Shown here one piece after another: positions 25,735 to 34,898 of a stretch of DNA of 41,230 nt. The position numbers and the translations under genes are program-made. The stretch's first letter is position 1. Every line of letters begins with the position of its first letter. The DNA comes from Betaproteobacteria bacterium (GTDB taxonomy: Bacteria > Pseudomonadota > Gammaproteobacteria > Burkholderiales > SG8-41), in assembly GCA_947476215.1 (NCBI GenBank), contig CANJQI010000027.1:1-41230 (forward strand), written 5' to 3'. The notes under the pieces are model-generated. The model was not told where the DNA came from, searched no databases, and saw only the letters and a program-made list of their open reading frames with translations.

Positions 25735-26694
25735 TCAGTCGCGTATGCCAGCGTCCTTGATGATTCTACCCCACTTGGAAATGTCGGATTTAATGACCGT
25801 CCCGCATTGTTCCGGCGTGCTGGCAATGACCTCCGTGCCGGTCAGCAAGAGCCTGTCCCTGACCTCATCCCTGTTCAGGCTGCGCACCATTTCCTGATTC
25901 AGCCGGCTCACTATGGCGGAGGGTGTCCCCGAGGGAGCGAACAAAGCCAGCGTCAGTATCGATTCATAGCCCGGCAGACCGGAGGACGCCACCGTGGGCA
26001 TGCCCGGTGCGAGTGCGGACGGGCCGGCGGTGGTGATGGCCAACGCGCGCAGTCGTCCGGTTTTGACATGCGGCATGCCGCTCGCCGCGGCGACAAACAT
26101 GAGTTGAACCTGGCCTGATATCAGGTCGGTCATCGCGGCGCCCGGACCCTTGTAGAACACGCGCACGATATTGACACCGGCCATCGATTTGAACAGCTCG
26201 GCCGACAGATGATTGGACGAACCCGCGCCCGATGCGCCATAGTTCAGTTCCGCCGGACGTGCTTTCGCCAATGCGATGAGCTCGCGCACGGACTTCACCG
26301 GAAATGTCGGCGTCACGACCAGTATGTTGGGTGAGCTTGCCGCCATGGTAATCGGCGCAAAGTCGCGTGCCACATCGTAGGGGACGTTGTCGTGCAAAAG
26401 AGGTCCCAGCCACAGCGAACTGCCGAAGGCAAGCAAGGTGTAACCGTCCGGCGGCGACTTCGACGCAACCTGCCCGGAGATGATGCCGCGGTTGTCCACG
26501 ATGAATTGCTGGCCGAGGCTGCTGGCGAGCGTGGGCGCCATCAGACGCGATACCAAGTCTCCGCCGCTGCCGGGATCGGTGGTGAGTATGCGTACCGGCT
26601 TCGTGGGGTAGACTGGGTTCTGGGACCAACTGCATTTTGCAATAGCGAAAAGCGCAATAGAGAGTACAACCAGGCCATACTTGTGAACGCGCAT
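25735..26694 (-). CDS. Bug/TctC-family periplasmic solute-binding protein 9
   Basis: 319 residues, first gene of the minus-strand operon. Signal peptide to about residue 24 (SWSQ). VYPTKPVRILTTDPGSGGDLVSRL, PPDGYTLLA, YDVARDFAPIT, VTPTFPVKSVRELIALA, SSNHLSAELFKSMAGV, GLPGYESIL, ASTPEQC and WGRIIKDAGIR mark the family. The ligand loop is shortened (DNRGIISGQ). It resembles Bug 3 closely. It lies divergent from UGSC E across 206 nt, so the two may share a control region. Confidence 0.9.
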   Translation of the reverse strand: MRVHKYGLVVLSIALFAIAKCSWSQNPVYPTKPVRILTTDPGSGGDLVSRLMAPTLASSLGQQFIVDNRGIISGQVASKSPPDGYTLLAFGSSLWLGPLLHDNVPYDVARDFAPITMAASSPNILVVTPTFPVKSVRELIALAKARPAELNYGASGAGSSNHLSAELFKSMAGVNIVRVFYKGPGAAMTDLISGQVQLMFVAAASGMPHVKTGRLRALAITTAGPSALAPGMPTVASSGLPGYESILTLALFAPSGTPSAIVSRLNQEMVRSLNRDEVRDRLLLTGTEVIASTPEQCGTVIKSDISKWGRIIKDAGIRD

Positions 26695-26845
26695 GTTCGA
26701 AACTCCCGGCGAATATTTGCAGCGAGCGAAAGATTCATTTATCTATTCCTCGATTTATAACAGAAATCTGCGCCGTCGGCAGTTGCTGGCCTGTCGGTAA
26801 AAATTGCCGGCGGGTTTCATTGAAAGTGCCGCGTGCGCTACCGTG

Positions 26846-26875
26846 TTGACACTGTTGCAGGCACACGGTTACGAT
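26846..26875 (+). promoter_or_regulatory. sigma70-type promoter for UGSC E
   Basis: A perfect TTGACA (26846-26851) is followed after 18 nt by TACGAT (26870-26875, four of six consensus bases). Transcription would start near 26882, leaving a short leader that contains GAGGAG just before ATG 26901. The remainder of the 206-nt divergent region with Bug 9 shows no clear operator. Confidence 0.55.
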
Positions 26876-26900
26876 CAGCCGCGAAACTGAGGAGCCTGAG

Positions 26901-28511
26901 ATGAGTGTCGCAATGTCCGTGTTCGATCCCACCGCGCCTGAGTCCTCGGCGCCGCTACAGACGCGTCGTGTGCTTGACGGCCTCAAAGGCAAGGTGGTGG
27001 GATTCATAGACAACACCAAGCCCAACTTCCATTATCTGGTTGAAGATCTGTCGCGGATGATGCTGGATCGATATGGCGTCAAATCAGTCCTTAAGCGCAG
27101 CAAAGGCAAGGTTTCCATACCCGCGCCCGAGGAGTTGATCAGCGACCTTGCGGTGGAGTGCGATCTCGTCATTACCGGCTCCGGCGACTGAGGTGCATGC
27201 ACGTCGTGGAGTGTCCACGACAGCGTAGAAGTGGCGAAACGCGGCCTCGCGGCCGTTGAAGTATGTTCAACCGCGTTTGCGAGCATGGGGCAGAGCCAGG
27301 CGAAGGCACTGGGCCATCCCAGTTTGCCGATAGTGATCATTCCGCATCCGTTTGGCAGTCAGAGCCGCGCAAGCGTGCGGCAGATTGCCGAGCAATGCAT
27401 GTTGGATATTGCGCGCGTGGTGTGCGAAGCGGGACCTGCACCTGCGCAAAGCACCCAAGCCGGTCCGCGTGCTGCGATGATTGAAGTTGGCGACGATCTG
27501 GACACCGTCAATCAATTATTTCGCGAACGCCGCTGGTCCGATGGATTGCCCATCGTGCCACCGACCGCCGAGCGCGTAGCGCGCATGTTGCGCGGTACGG
27601 CGCGGTCACGCGATGAAGTCGTGGCGATTGTGGCGCCGGGATTTGGCGCGGCCAGCGTGGAGTTGATCGCGGTGAATGCGGTGCTTGCGGGGTGCGATCC
27701 GGAATACATGCCGGTATTGATCGCGGCGGTTGAGGCCATGACATCACCCAAGTTCAACCTTCAGGGCATACAGGCCAGCACCAACCCCGCTGGCGTGTGG
27801 ATGATAGTCAATGGCCCGCTCGCCAAGAGGCTGGGAATGAATTCCGGAATCAACGCCCTGGGGCACGGCAACTGGGCGAACTCCACCATGGGACGGGCGT
27901 TGCGCCTGATACTGCAGAACATTGGCCGTGCCTTACCTGGCGAACTGGACCGGTCGACTTTGGGGCAGCCCGGCAAACATTTGTTTTGCTGCGCCGAAAA
28001 CGAGGAACAAAGTCCCTGGGAACCGTTGCATGTCGAGCGCGGTTATAGGGCGGATCAGAGTACGGTGACCGTGGTGGGCGCGGAAGGCACGCTGAACATG
28101 AATACGCACTCCAAGGACGCGGCGGAAATGATACGGGTGATGGCCGAGACCATACGCCGGCCCACGGGCAACGACTACTGCAAGGGTGGCGACCCATGGA
28201 TGGTATTGTCGCCGGAGCATGCGGCGATACTCAAAGCCGGCGGACTGACCAAGGCAGAGGTAAAACGCATGTTGTGGGAGGCGTCGCGATTGCCCGCGAA
28301 TCGCATGGCGGTTATCGACATGAAGCGCACCATGAACCGGCGCCAAGCTGAACTCGGCGAGATACGCGTGGACACGTTGTTGCCTATATGCGTGGCGCCG
28401 GAAGGCCTCGGCATTATCGTATGCGGCGGTCCCGGTACCCACTCGGCGCATGTGTCGAGCTTTGGAAACACGCGCTCGGTTACGAGCGAAATTGACTGCA
28501 GCAGACCATGA
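26901..28511 (+). CDS. UGSC-fusion selenoprotein E (in-frame UGA at 27189-27191)
   Basis: Read through UGA, 536 residues. UGSC domain: KGKVVGFIDNTKPNFHYL, DLVITGSGD, then Sec97-Gly-Ala-Cys100, TSWSVHD, Cys122 in AVEVCST, IIPHPFG at about 147-152. A linker rich in Ala, Gln and Pro (about 178-190) leads to the partner domain: RWSDGLPIVPP (about 211-221), NAVLAGCDPEYMP, NGPL, NSTMGRALRL, PGELDRSTLGQPG, FCCAENE, PWEPLHVERG, TVTVVGAEGTLNMN, SPEHAAILKAGGLTKAEVK and GGPGTHSAHV. GAGGAG is 6 nt before ATG, and a promoter lies upstream. The stop overlaps the Bug 10 start (ATGA). A hairpin starts 11 nt after the UGA. First gene of its operon. Confidence 0.9.
27203..27221 (+). promoter_or_regulatory. SECIS-like hairpin of UGSC E
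   Basis: GTCGTGG / CCACGAC form a perfect 7-bp stem with loop AGTGT, 11 nt after UGA 27189-27191. The outer pair is G-C, from ACG (Thr) and GAC (Asp). Confidence 0.86.
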
Positions 28512-29497
28512 GCCGGCCTGAGATCATGAAGAGATCGTTCCGACGTTGCCTGCTTTGCGCCGCCTTCAGTGCGGCCGCGGTGCCATTGTTAACAACGGCG
28601 CAGAGCTTTCCGAGCAAGTCGATACGCGTGTTCACCGCCGAACCAGGCGGCGGACTGGACATGCTGGGGCGCTTGATCGGTCAGGGTGCCGCGCCCAGCC
28701 TTGGGCAACCGATGATCATACTCAATCGCGGCGCGGATAGCGGCGTTGAAGCGGCGGTGACGGTGGCCAAGGCGCCACCCGATGGACATACGCTGCTGCT
28801 ATACGGAAGCACGATGTGGACGCAACCCTTTCTGCGCGCCAACCTGCCGTATGATCCGGTGCGCGACTTTGCACCCATCACCGTGGCGGTGGTGTCGATC
28901 AATGTCTTAGTCGTCAACCGTGCGTTGCCGGTGCGTAATGTCAAGGAGTTGATCAGTCTTGCCAAAGCGCGGCCGGGCGAACTCAATTATGCGTCGGGGC
29001 CCGCCGGGACGACCACGCAGCTCGCTGCGGAACTGCTGATGCAGATGACCGGGACCAAAATGGTGCGCGTTAACTACCGCGGCAACGCGCCCGCGATTGC
29101 GGACGTGATCAGCGGCCAGGTGCAGCTCATGTTTCCAACTTCCGGAGTTGGTGCTCTGCACGTGAAGTCGGGCCGGCTGAAAGGGTTGGCGGTCACGAGT
29201 GCGGAGCCGTCGCCGCTGTTTCCGGGCATGCCCACGGTCGCGGAATCCGGGGTACCGGGATTTGAGTCCGTCACCATGTCGGGTCTGTTTGCACCCACCG
29301 ACACACCGGCTGCCATCATCCAGCGCCTGAATCAGGAGGTCGTGCGCGTGCTCAACATGGCGGAAGTGAAAACGATATTGATGAATTCCGGTGTTGAGGT
29401 CGTCGGCAGCGCGCCCGAGCATCTGGCATCAATGCTCAAATCTGAAATGGCGAAGTGGGGCAAGGTCATCAAGGCGGCAGGCGTGCGTGCCGAGTAA
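28508..29497 (+). CDS. Bug/TctC-family periplasmic solute-binding protein 10
   Basis: 329 residues from ATG 28508, which overlaps the UGSC E stop (ATGA); an internal ATG (codon 7) would give a more usual signal-peptide N-region. Cleavage near Ala31 (TTAQ). SFPSKSIRVFTAEPGGGLDMLGRLIGQ, PPDGHTLLL, YDPVRDFAPIT, NRALPVRNVKELISLA, TTQLAAELLMQMTG and WGKVIKAAGVR identify it. The overlap is the tightest UGSC-Bug link in the window and suggests that binding protein and selenoprotein deal with the same compound. Confidence 0.9.
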   Translation: MSRPEIMKRSFRRCLLCAAFSAAAVPLLTTAQSFPSKSIRVFTAEPGGGLDMLGRLIGQGAAPSLGQPMIILNRGADSGVEAAVTVAKAPPDGHTLLLYGSTMWTQPFLRANLPYDPVRDFAPITVAVVSINVLVVNRALPVRNVKELISLAKARPGELNYASGPAGTTTQLAAELLMQMTGTKMVRVNYRGNAPAIADVISGQVQLMFPTSGVGALHVKSGRLKGLAVTSAEPSPLFPGMPTVAESGVPGFESVTMSGLFAPTDTPAAIIQRLNQEVVRVLNMAEVKTILMNSGVEVVGSAPEHLASMLKSEMAKWGKVIKAAGVRAE

Positions 29498-29604
29498 GCA
29501 TCGCCTGATATCAGCGTCATCCGCCAGGTCGTGAGTGCGGGTCGGTATGCGATAATCGCGGCTCCACGGAAATCGTAGGTCGTGCACATCTAAAGGGGAT
29601 CAAC

Positions 29605-31833
29605 ATGAGCGATGCATGCGTCCTGCATGGCGTCCGGGTCATAGATTTTGGTCAGTACATGGCGGGTCCCATGGCGGCGATGTTGCTGGCGGATCAGGGT
29701 GCGGACGTCATCCGCATTGATCCACCGGGCGGGCCGCGCTGGAACACGCCGGCCAACGCAACCTGGAACCGCAACAAGCGCAGCATCGTACTGGACCTCA
29801 AGCAGGAAGCAGACCGGGATATCGCACGCAAACTCGTCGCCACCGCCGATGTGGTGATAGAAAATTTTCGTCCGGGTGTGATGGCACGTCTCGGCGTGGG
29901 CGTTGCCGAGATGACAGCGCAAAATCCACGCCTGATTTACTGCTCGTTGCCGGGGTTTGGCGCGGATGATCCGCGCTCGCAGGTCAGAGCGTGGGAAGGC
30001 GTGCTCGGGGCAGCAACGGCCACCTATCGCTCCAAACCCGTCTATGGTGGACGGCCTGTTTATACGGTCATACCCTATAGTTCCGCATTTGGCGCTTTCC
30101 TGTGCGCGGTCAGCGTCGGCATGGCGCTCAATGCACGAGAGCGCAGTGGCGTCGGCCAGCACGTGGAAATACCCTTGTACGACGCGACGTTCACGGCGAT
30201 AGGCGAGCGCGGGGTGCTGGTCAACGGCAAACGCGAACCGGAAGCGTCATTCAACTGGAACCGGATCCTGCCGTGCAAGGATGGGCGCTGGTTTCAGTAC
30301 AACGGCAGCAATAAACGGTTCGTGACGTTTCTCGAAAAGACGGGCATGAAGCAATGGCGCGACGCGGGGGTAAGTCCGAAAGAACTGGGCCAGCGTTTCG
30401 ACGAGATTGCGCGCACGCGCACTGCGTCGGAGTGGGAAGCGTTGTGCGCGGAAATCGGCACCGAGGGTGTAACCATACATACCAGCGCCGAATGGCTGGT
30501 GCACAAGCAGGCGCTGGAATCGGCGATCATTGCCGACTTCACCGATCCGGAACTCGGCAAGTTTCGCGGTCCGGGCATCAACGTGCGCTTGTCCAGAACG
30601 CCCGGCGCGGTGCGTGCCCCGCGTCCGGTGCTGAATGCGCATCACGACGAAATTATCAACGAGGTGTCGACACGCAAACCACCGGCCGCTCAGCCCGGCG
30701 ACACGGCATTGCGCGCGGCATTGCAAGGATTGCGGGTGCTCGACTTGTGCATCGTGCTCGCGGGACCTACCTGCGGCCGTACCCTCGCCGAATTTGGCGC
30801 CGATGTCATCAAGATCGACAGTCCGCATGTCAAAAAGGTGTTGCGCCACAATGACATCAATCGCGCCAAGCGCAGCATACTGCTGGATCTGAAGACGCCC
30901 GAAGGCCTGGAAATATTCTGGCGATTGATCGCCAATGCCGATGTCTTGTTGCAGAACTTCCGGACTGGTATCGCCGAGAAGCTGGGCATAGGGTACGACG
31001 CGGTGCGCGCGCGGCGACCCGACATCATCTATGGTTCGATGAATACCTACGGCCAGCAAGGGCCGTTCCGGGACCGGCCCGGGCATGAGGGCCTGGGGCA
31101 GGCCGTGACCGGCATGACGGCACGACTAGGGAGCGAAAAGCCGGCGGCTGGCCCGTTTCCGGGCAACGACTATGGCACGGGATTGATGGCTTGTTATGGC
31201 GTCGTGCTTGCCTTATTGAACCGGCGGCGCACCGGGCAGGGCCAGTTCGTCGACAGCTCGCTTGCCTATTCGGCGACGATGTTGCAATCAGCGTTGATGC
31301 AGGATTATCCGGGCAAGAAATGGGATGAGCCTCATGGTCAGGAGGCTTTGGGCAGCGGTCCGCTGCATCGTGCCTATCAGGCCGGCGATGGCTGGTTGTT
31401 TCTCGGCGCACGGCAGGGCGATCTCAAACGATGTCCGGAGCTGGCGGATCTTGCGACGATGGCAGGGGCGGACCTGGAGCGGGCATTGGAAACACGCATG
31501 CCGCAGCGCGGTGTTGCGGACTGGGTGCAACGCCTGACTGCGAGCGGCATAGGGGCCCATCGCATCGTGGCGACGGTACCGGAATTGATGCAGGATGATC
31601 TCGTAAAAGCGCGTGGCCTCAGCGTAACCCGCGATCACACGGAATATGGGCCGATCACGACCACCGCGCCGGGAATCAGGATGTCGCGCACCCCTCCGCT
31701 GGTCGGCAGGCCGGCACCCAAACCGGGATCGGATGCGGCCAGCGTATTGACCGAGATCGGGATGGGCGCCGAACTGGATCGGCTTATACGCGCACATATC
31801 ATCGCGGTCGATGGTGTTGCAGCCGGGCATTAA
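29605..31833 (+). CDS. tandem-domain CaiB/BaiF (family III) CoA-transferase
   Basis: 742 residues, about twice the family length, made of two CaiB/BaiF domains (about 1-355 and 370-742). Both have the N-terminal GxRVxD...AGP block, GADVIxID, KRSIxLDLK and ENFRPG/QNFRTG. Family III enzymes move CoA between acids through an aspartyl-CoA thioester. The C-terminal domain keeps the expected Asp (Asp522 in GNDYGTG); at the same place the N-terminal domain has Ser-Ser (about 159-160 in VIPYSSAFG). The fused protein may be a pseudo-dimer with one active half. AAGGGGAT precedes ATG. 107 nt after Bug 10 and 21 nt before the next CoA-transferase. Confidence 0.88.
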   Translation: MSDACVLHGVRVIDFGQYMAGPMAAMLLADQGADVIRIDPPGGPRWNTPANATWNRNKRSIVLDLKQEADRDIARKLVATADVVIENFRPGVMARLGVGVAEMTAQNPRLIYCSLPGFGADDPRSQVRAWEGVLGAATATYRSKPVYGGRPVYTVIPYSSAFGAFLCAVSVGMALNARERSGVGQHVEIPLYDATFTAIGERGVLVNGKREPEASFNWNRILPCKDGRWFQYNGSNKRFVTFLEKTGMKQWRDAGVSPKELGQRFDEIARTRTASEWEALCAEIGTEGVTIHTSAEWLVHKQALESAIIADFTDPELGKFRGPGINVRLSRTPGAVRAPRPVLNAHHDEIINEVSTRKPPAAQPGDTALRAALQGLRVLDLCIVLAGPTCGRTLAEFGADVIKIDSPHVKKVLRHNDINRAKRSILLDLKTPEGLEIFWRLIANADVLLQNFRTGIAEKLGIGYDAVRARRPDIIYGSMNTYGQQGPFRDRPGHEGLGQAVTGMTARLGSEKPAAGPFPGNDYGTGLMACYGVVLALLNRRRTGQGQFVDSSLAYSATMLQSALMQDYPGKKWDEPHGQEALGSGPLHRAYQAGDGWLFLGARQGDLKRCPELADLATMAGADLERALETRMPQRGVADWVQRLTASGIGAHRIVATVPELMQDDLVKARGLSVTRDHTEYGPITTTAPGIRMSRTPPLVGRPAPKPGSDAASVLTEIGMGAELDRLIRAHIIAVDGVAAGH

Positions 31834-31854
31834 TCAGTTCTCTGTCAGGAGGTC

Positions 31855-33063
31855 TTGACGTCGAAATTGTTGAGCGGAGTGAAGGTCATAGACCTGACCA
31901 ATATTCTTTCGGGGCCGCTTTGTTCGCACCAGATGGTCATGCTGGGTGCGGAAGTGATCAAGATCGAAAGGCCGGGTGCCGGTGATCTGTCGAGAAAGTT
32001 CGGAGCCGATTCGGCATTGAACGCGAAACTGATGGGGGTTTCTTTCTGCGCCGTCAACGCCGGCAAGAAGTCCATTACACTCAATCTAAAGGATGCCGAG
32101 GGCAAGGCGATACTCAAGCAGCTGGTCAAGGATGCGGATGTCGTGATGGAGAATTTTCTTCCGGGGACGATGAAATCGCTGGGGCTGAATTATGACGTGT
32201 TGAAAGAGATCAGTCCGGGATTGATCTATTGCGCGCTCTCCGGTTTTGGACAGACCGGGCCGTTGTCGCACAGGCCCGTTTATGATCAGATCATTCAGGG
32301 TTTCTGCGGCATCATGGCGCTGACCGGGGATGCGGAGACAGCCCCCGTGCGCTCCGGATATACGGTGTGCGACACCATGGCATCCATGATGGCGGCGTTC
32401 GGAATTTGCGCGGCACTGTACAACAAGCAGAAGACGGGCAAAGGGGAAATGATAGATGTGTCCATGCTGAATGCATCGCTGTCCACCATGGCGGCCTGGA
32501 CCATATCCAATTTCATGAATGCCGGCCAGGTGCCGGTTCCGCGGGGCAATGACAATCTAAGCGCCAGCCCTTCGGGAACATTTAAGACGAGTGACGGGCT
32601 GCTGAATATCGTCAACAATGAGGAAAAGCATTTTCACCGTTTGTGCGATGCCATCGGATTGCCGGATTTCAAGACCGATACACGCTTTTCATCGCGCGAC
32701 GCTAGATTACGTAACAGGGAGGAGCTGAAAACTCTCCTCGAACAGGCACTGCAGAAGAAAAACGCCACTGAGTGGGACAGGGTGCTGGACGAGGTCAGTG
32801 TGCCTGCGGGTCGCATATTGTCCGTGCCGGATATCATGAGCCATCCACAGATCGAGCATCAGCAACTTGTGAAGCATTTTGCCAACGTGCCGGGCGTAGG
32901 GCGCGGTATTGCGGTTACACGGATTGATTTCAATCTGGCCAGCGGTGTTCCGGATGTGGATACGCCACCGCCGCAGTTGGGGCAGGATACGGAGGCGATC
33001 CTCAAGGGCATCGGGCGCAGCACGCAGGATATCGAGGGACTGCGCCAGCGCGGCGTCGTTTAA
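31855..33063 (+). CDS. CaiB/BaiF CoA-transferase 2
   Basis: 402 residues of the family III CoA-transferases. LLSGVKVIDLTNILSGP, GAEVIKIERPGAGD, KKSITLNLK, ENFLPG, LIYCALSGFGQTGPL and the catalytic Asp173 in YTVCDTMASM are present, close to Asp169 of formyl-CoA transferase. The start is a TTG at 31855 very near AGGAGG (31847-31852); later TTG codons at 31867 or 31870 would give other spacings, so the exact start is uncertain. It lies between the double CoA-transferase and an SDR gene. The acid it activates is unknown; a dicarboxylate is likely from the neighbours. Confidence 0.88.
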   Translation: MTSKLLSGVKVIDLTNILSGPLCSHQMVMLGAEVIKIERPGAGDLSRKFGADSALNAKLMGVSFCAVNAGKKSITLNLKDAEGKAILKQLVKDADVVMENFLPGTMKSLGLNYDVLKEISPGLIYCALSGFGQTGPLSHRPVYDQIIQGFCGIMALTGDAETAPVRSGYTVCDTMASMMAAFGICAALYNKQKTGKGEMIDVSMLNASLSTMAAWTISNFMNAGQVPVPRGNDNLSASPSGTFKTSDGLLNIVNNEEKHFHRLCDAIGLPDFKTDTRFSSRDARLRNREELKTLLEQALQKKNATEWDRVLDEVSVPAGRILSVPDIMSHPQIEHQQLVKHFANVPGVGRGIAVTRIDFNLASGVPDVDTPPPQLGQDTEAILKGIGRSTQDIEGLRQRGVV

Positions 33064-33093
33064 CGCTATTCGCGCTTTACAGGAACGAATGGC

Positions 33094-33753
33094 ATGGATC
33101 TCGGCATCAGGGGCAAGGTTGCGCTGGTCACCGGATCGAGCGGCGGCATAGGCAAGGCGGTTGCGCATGCCCTGGCAGCGGAAGGGGTTGAACTCGTGTT
33201 GTTTGCGCGCTCGGAGTCGCTGTTACGTCAAAACGCCAGCGAAATCCAAGCACGCCTCCAAGTGCCGGTTTTACCCATTGCGGGTGACATGCGCTCCGAA
33301 AAGGACGTTGACGGCTTGCGCGATGAACTGGTGCGCCGGTATGGAGCACTCGATATATTCATACTCAACACCGGACGTCCGCCGCACCCTCAGCGCGAAG
33401 TGCTGGATGAAACAGACGAAACACGCTGGCATGATGCCTATCAGCCCCAGTTATTCGGGGCGGTCATGGTTACGCGCAAGGTGGCGCCGCTCATGCTAGC
33501 TCGTGGATGGGGACGCGTGGTCGCGGTCACGTCGGCTTCCGTGAAACAGCCCATGGCAAGACATGGGCTGTCGACAATATTCCGGGCAGGCGTGACTGCC
33601 TATATGAAACACCTGGCGAATGAAGTGGCGGCCAAAGGCGTCACCGTAAACTCGGCAGGGCCGGCTTCGATTAATTCCGCGAGTCCCAATAGCAGTTACA
33701 GAAACAATCAGGCTCTTATCGCGGAACACATCTCTGACGGGGTCATCACGTAA
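33094..33753 (+). CDS. short-chain dehydrogenase/reductase, short and lacking the Tyr-Lys pair
   Basis: 219 residues starting with the SDR cofactor motif VTGSSGGIG (about 13-21) and FARSE, followed by DIFILNTG in the NNAG position and VVAVTSASVKQ with the catalytic Ser. The usual YxxxK is missing: the region reads HGLSTIFRAGVTAYMK. The C-terminus stops at SDGVIT, some 35-45 residues before the normal SDR end, and overlaps the tail of the convergent lyase gene by 8 nt. It may be a truncated, possibly inactive copy, although some SDR relatives with LSxxxRAG in place of YxxxK are full-length. Function unknown. Confidence 0.7.
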   Translation: MDLGIRGKVALVTGSSGGIGKAVAHALAAEGVELVLFARSESLLRQNASEIQARLQVPVLPIAGDMRSEKDVDGLRDELVRRYGALDIFILNTGRPPHPQREVLDETDETRWHDAYQPQLFGAVMVTRKVAPLMLARGWGRVVAVTSASVKQPMARHGLSTIFRAGVTAYMKHLANEVAAKGVTVNSAGPASINSASPNSSYRNNQALIAEHISDGVIT

Positions 33754-34699
33754 CTGATGGGCGGAAGCGGCTCAGACTGCCGGCATGCATGATTTTTCCA
33801 GGCAGCGGGTGCCCGACGATGCTCTCCGCCATGCGCGCGCACTCGATCAGCGCGTCCAGATTCACACCGGTCTTGATACCCATTTCCTCGCACATATAGA
33901 CCAGGTCTTCGGTGCAGATATTGCCGGCGGCCGCTTTGTGTCCGGCGAACGGGCAGCCGCCCAGTCCCGCGCACGATGAATCGAAACTGTCGACGCCCAT
34001 CTGCAATCCCATCAGCGCATTGGCCATGGCCGCGCCGCGCGTATCGTGCAGGTGCAGTGTCAGAGGCAGGTCGGGCCAGCGCTCGCGCAGCGTGCCCACC
34101 ACGCGTGCAATGCTGTTGGGATTCGCCCAGCCCACGGTATCGGCGAGTCGCATGCGTTTCAGGGTAATGCCGAACTCACCGGCCAGATCAAGTATGGTGG
34201 CAACGCAGTCGCGTACGGTCCCGGGATCGACCGCGCCTTCGAAATTACAGCCGAAGGCGGTCATGACGATGGCGGTTTCCACCTTGACGTTGTTGATGCG
34301 GTAGAAGTCGAGCAGGCGCCGTTGCTCGTGCAGTGTCTGTTCCCTGTTCTTGCCGGTATTCTTGACCGAAAAAGTTTCAGAAGCGCTCATCTGCATGGAT
34401 CCCGCGATGTCCAGCGAGGTTTTGACGGCGCGCTCAAAGCCGCGCAGATTCAGCCACAGTCCGGTGTATTGCACGCCGTCGCGTCGCTTGATCTGTTTAG
34501 CTACTTCCTCCGAATCGGCCATGCCGGGAACGCGTTTCGGGTCGACGAAGGAAACGCACTGAATATGATGTAGTCCGCTGCCTGCCAGGGCTTCGATGAA
34601 GCGAACCTTGTCGGCGGTGGAAATGGGCCCCGGTTCTATCTGAAAACCTTCGCGTGGACCTTCTTCCTGAATGCTGATGGATTTGGGAATGTCGCTCAT
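33746..34699 (-). CDS. HMG-CoA-lyase-like (HMGL/DRE-TIM) enzyme
   Basis: 317 residues of the hydroxymethylglutaryl-CoA lyase family, which cleaves 3-hydroxy-3-methylglutaryl-CoA or citramalyl-type thioesters in a TIM barrel. EGPREGFQ at 13-20 holds the catalytic Arg16; Glu17 replaces the usual metal-binding Asp. HLHDTRG gives the metal His pair, and AGLGGCPFAGHKA gives the signature Cys and loop. CVSFVDPKRVPGMAD matches the family's second block. GGAGAACC precedes ATG 34699. It is a lone minus-strand gene between two plus-strand sets with CoA-transferases and a hydratase, which fits acyl-CoA catabolism. The Asp-to-Glu change suggests a non-HMG substrate (inference). Confidence 0.86.
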   Translation of the reverse strand: MSDIPKSISIQEEGPREGFQIEPGPISTADKVRFIEALAGSGLHHIQCVSFVDPKRVPGMADSEEVAKQIKRRDGVQYTGLWLNLRGFERAVKTSLDIAGSMQMSASETFSVKNTGKNREQTLHEQRRLLDFYRINNVKVETAIVMTAFGCNFEGAVDPGTVRDCVATILDLAGEFGITLKRMRLADTVGWANPNSIARVVGTLRERWPDLPLTLHLHDTRGAAMANALMGLQMGVDSFDSSCAGLGGCPFAGHKAAAGNICTEDLVYMCEEMGIKTGVNLDALIECARMAESIVGHPLPGKIMHAGSLSRFRPSVT

Positions 34700-34898
34700 T
34701 GGTTCTCCAATATTGACGGGCCAATCGGTGCACGGTAATCAGGCTGATTTATGTGCACGAAAGATAAACCTGCGATGTTGCGCTGGCTTGCCCTAGCTGT
34801 TCGATTCATGCAATTATACAAATCTTTGCGTGCGGTCGCGGATTTGTGCGCGACTGTCGGAGAATTTCCTGAAACAAATAATCTGACTGGAGGAATGG

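Noticed and set aside
18844-25826. Pseudogenes or frameshifts at the UGSC fusion genes
   Set aside because: The two parts are in the same frame, separated only by UGA, and the same state occurs in several paralogues that otherwise differ.
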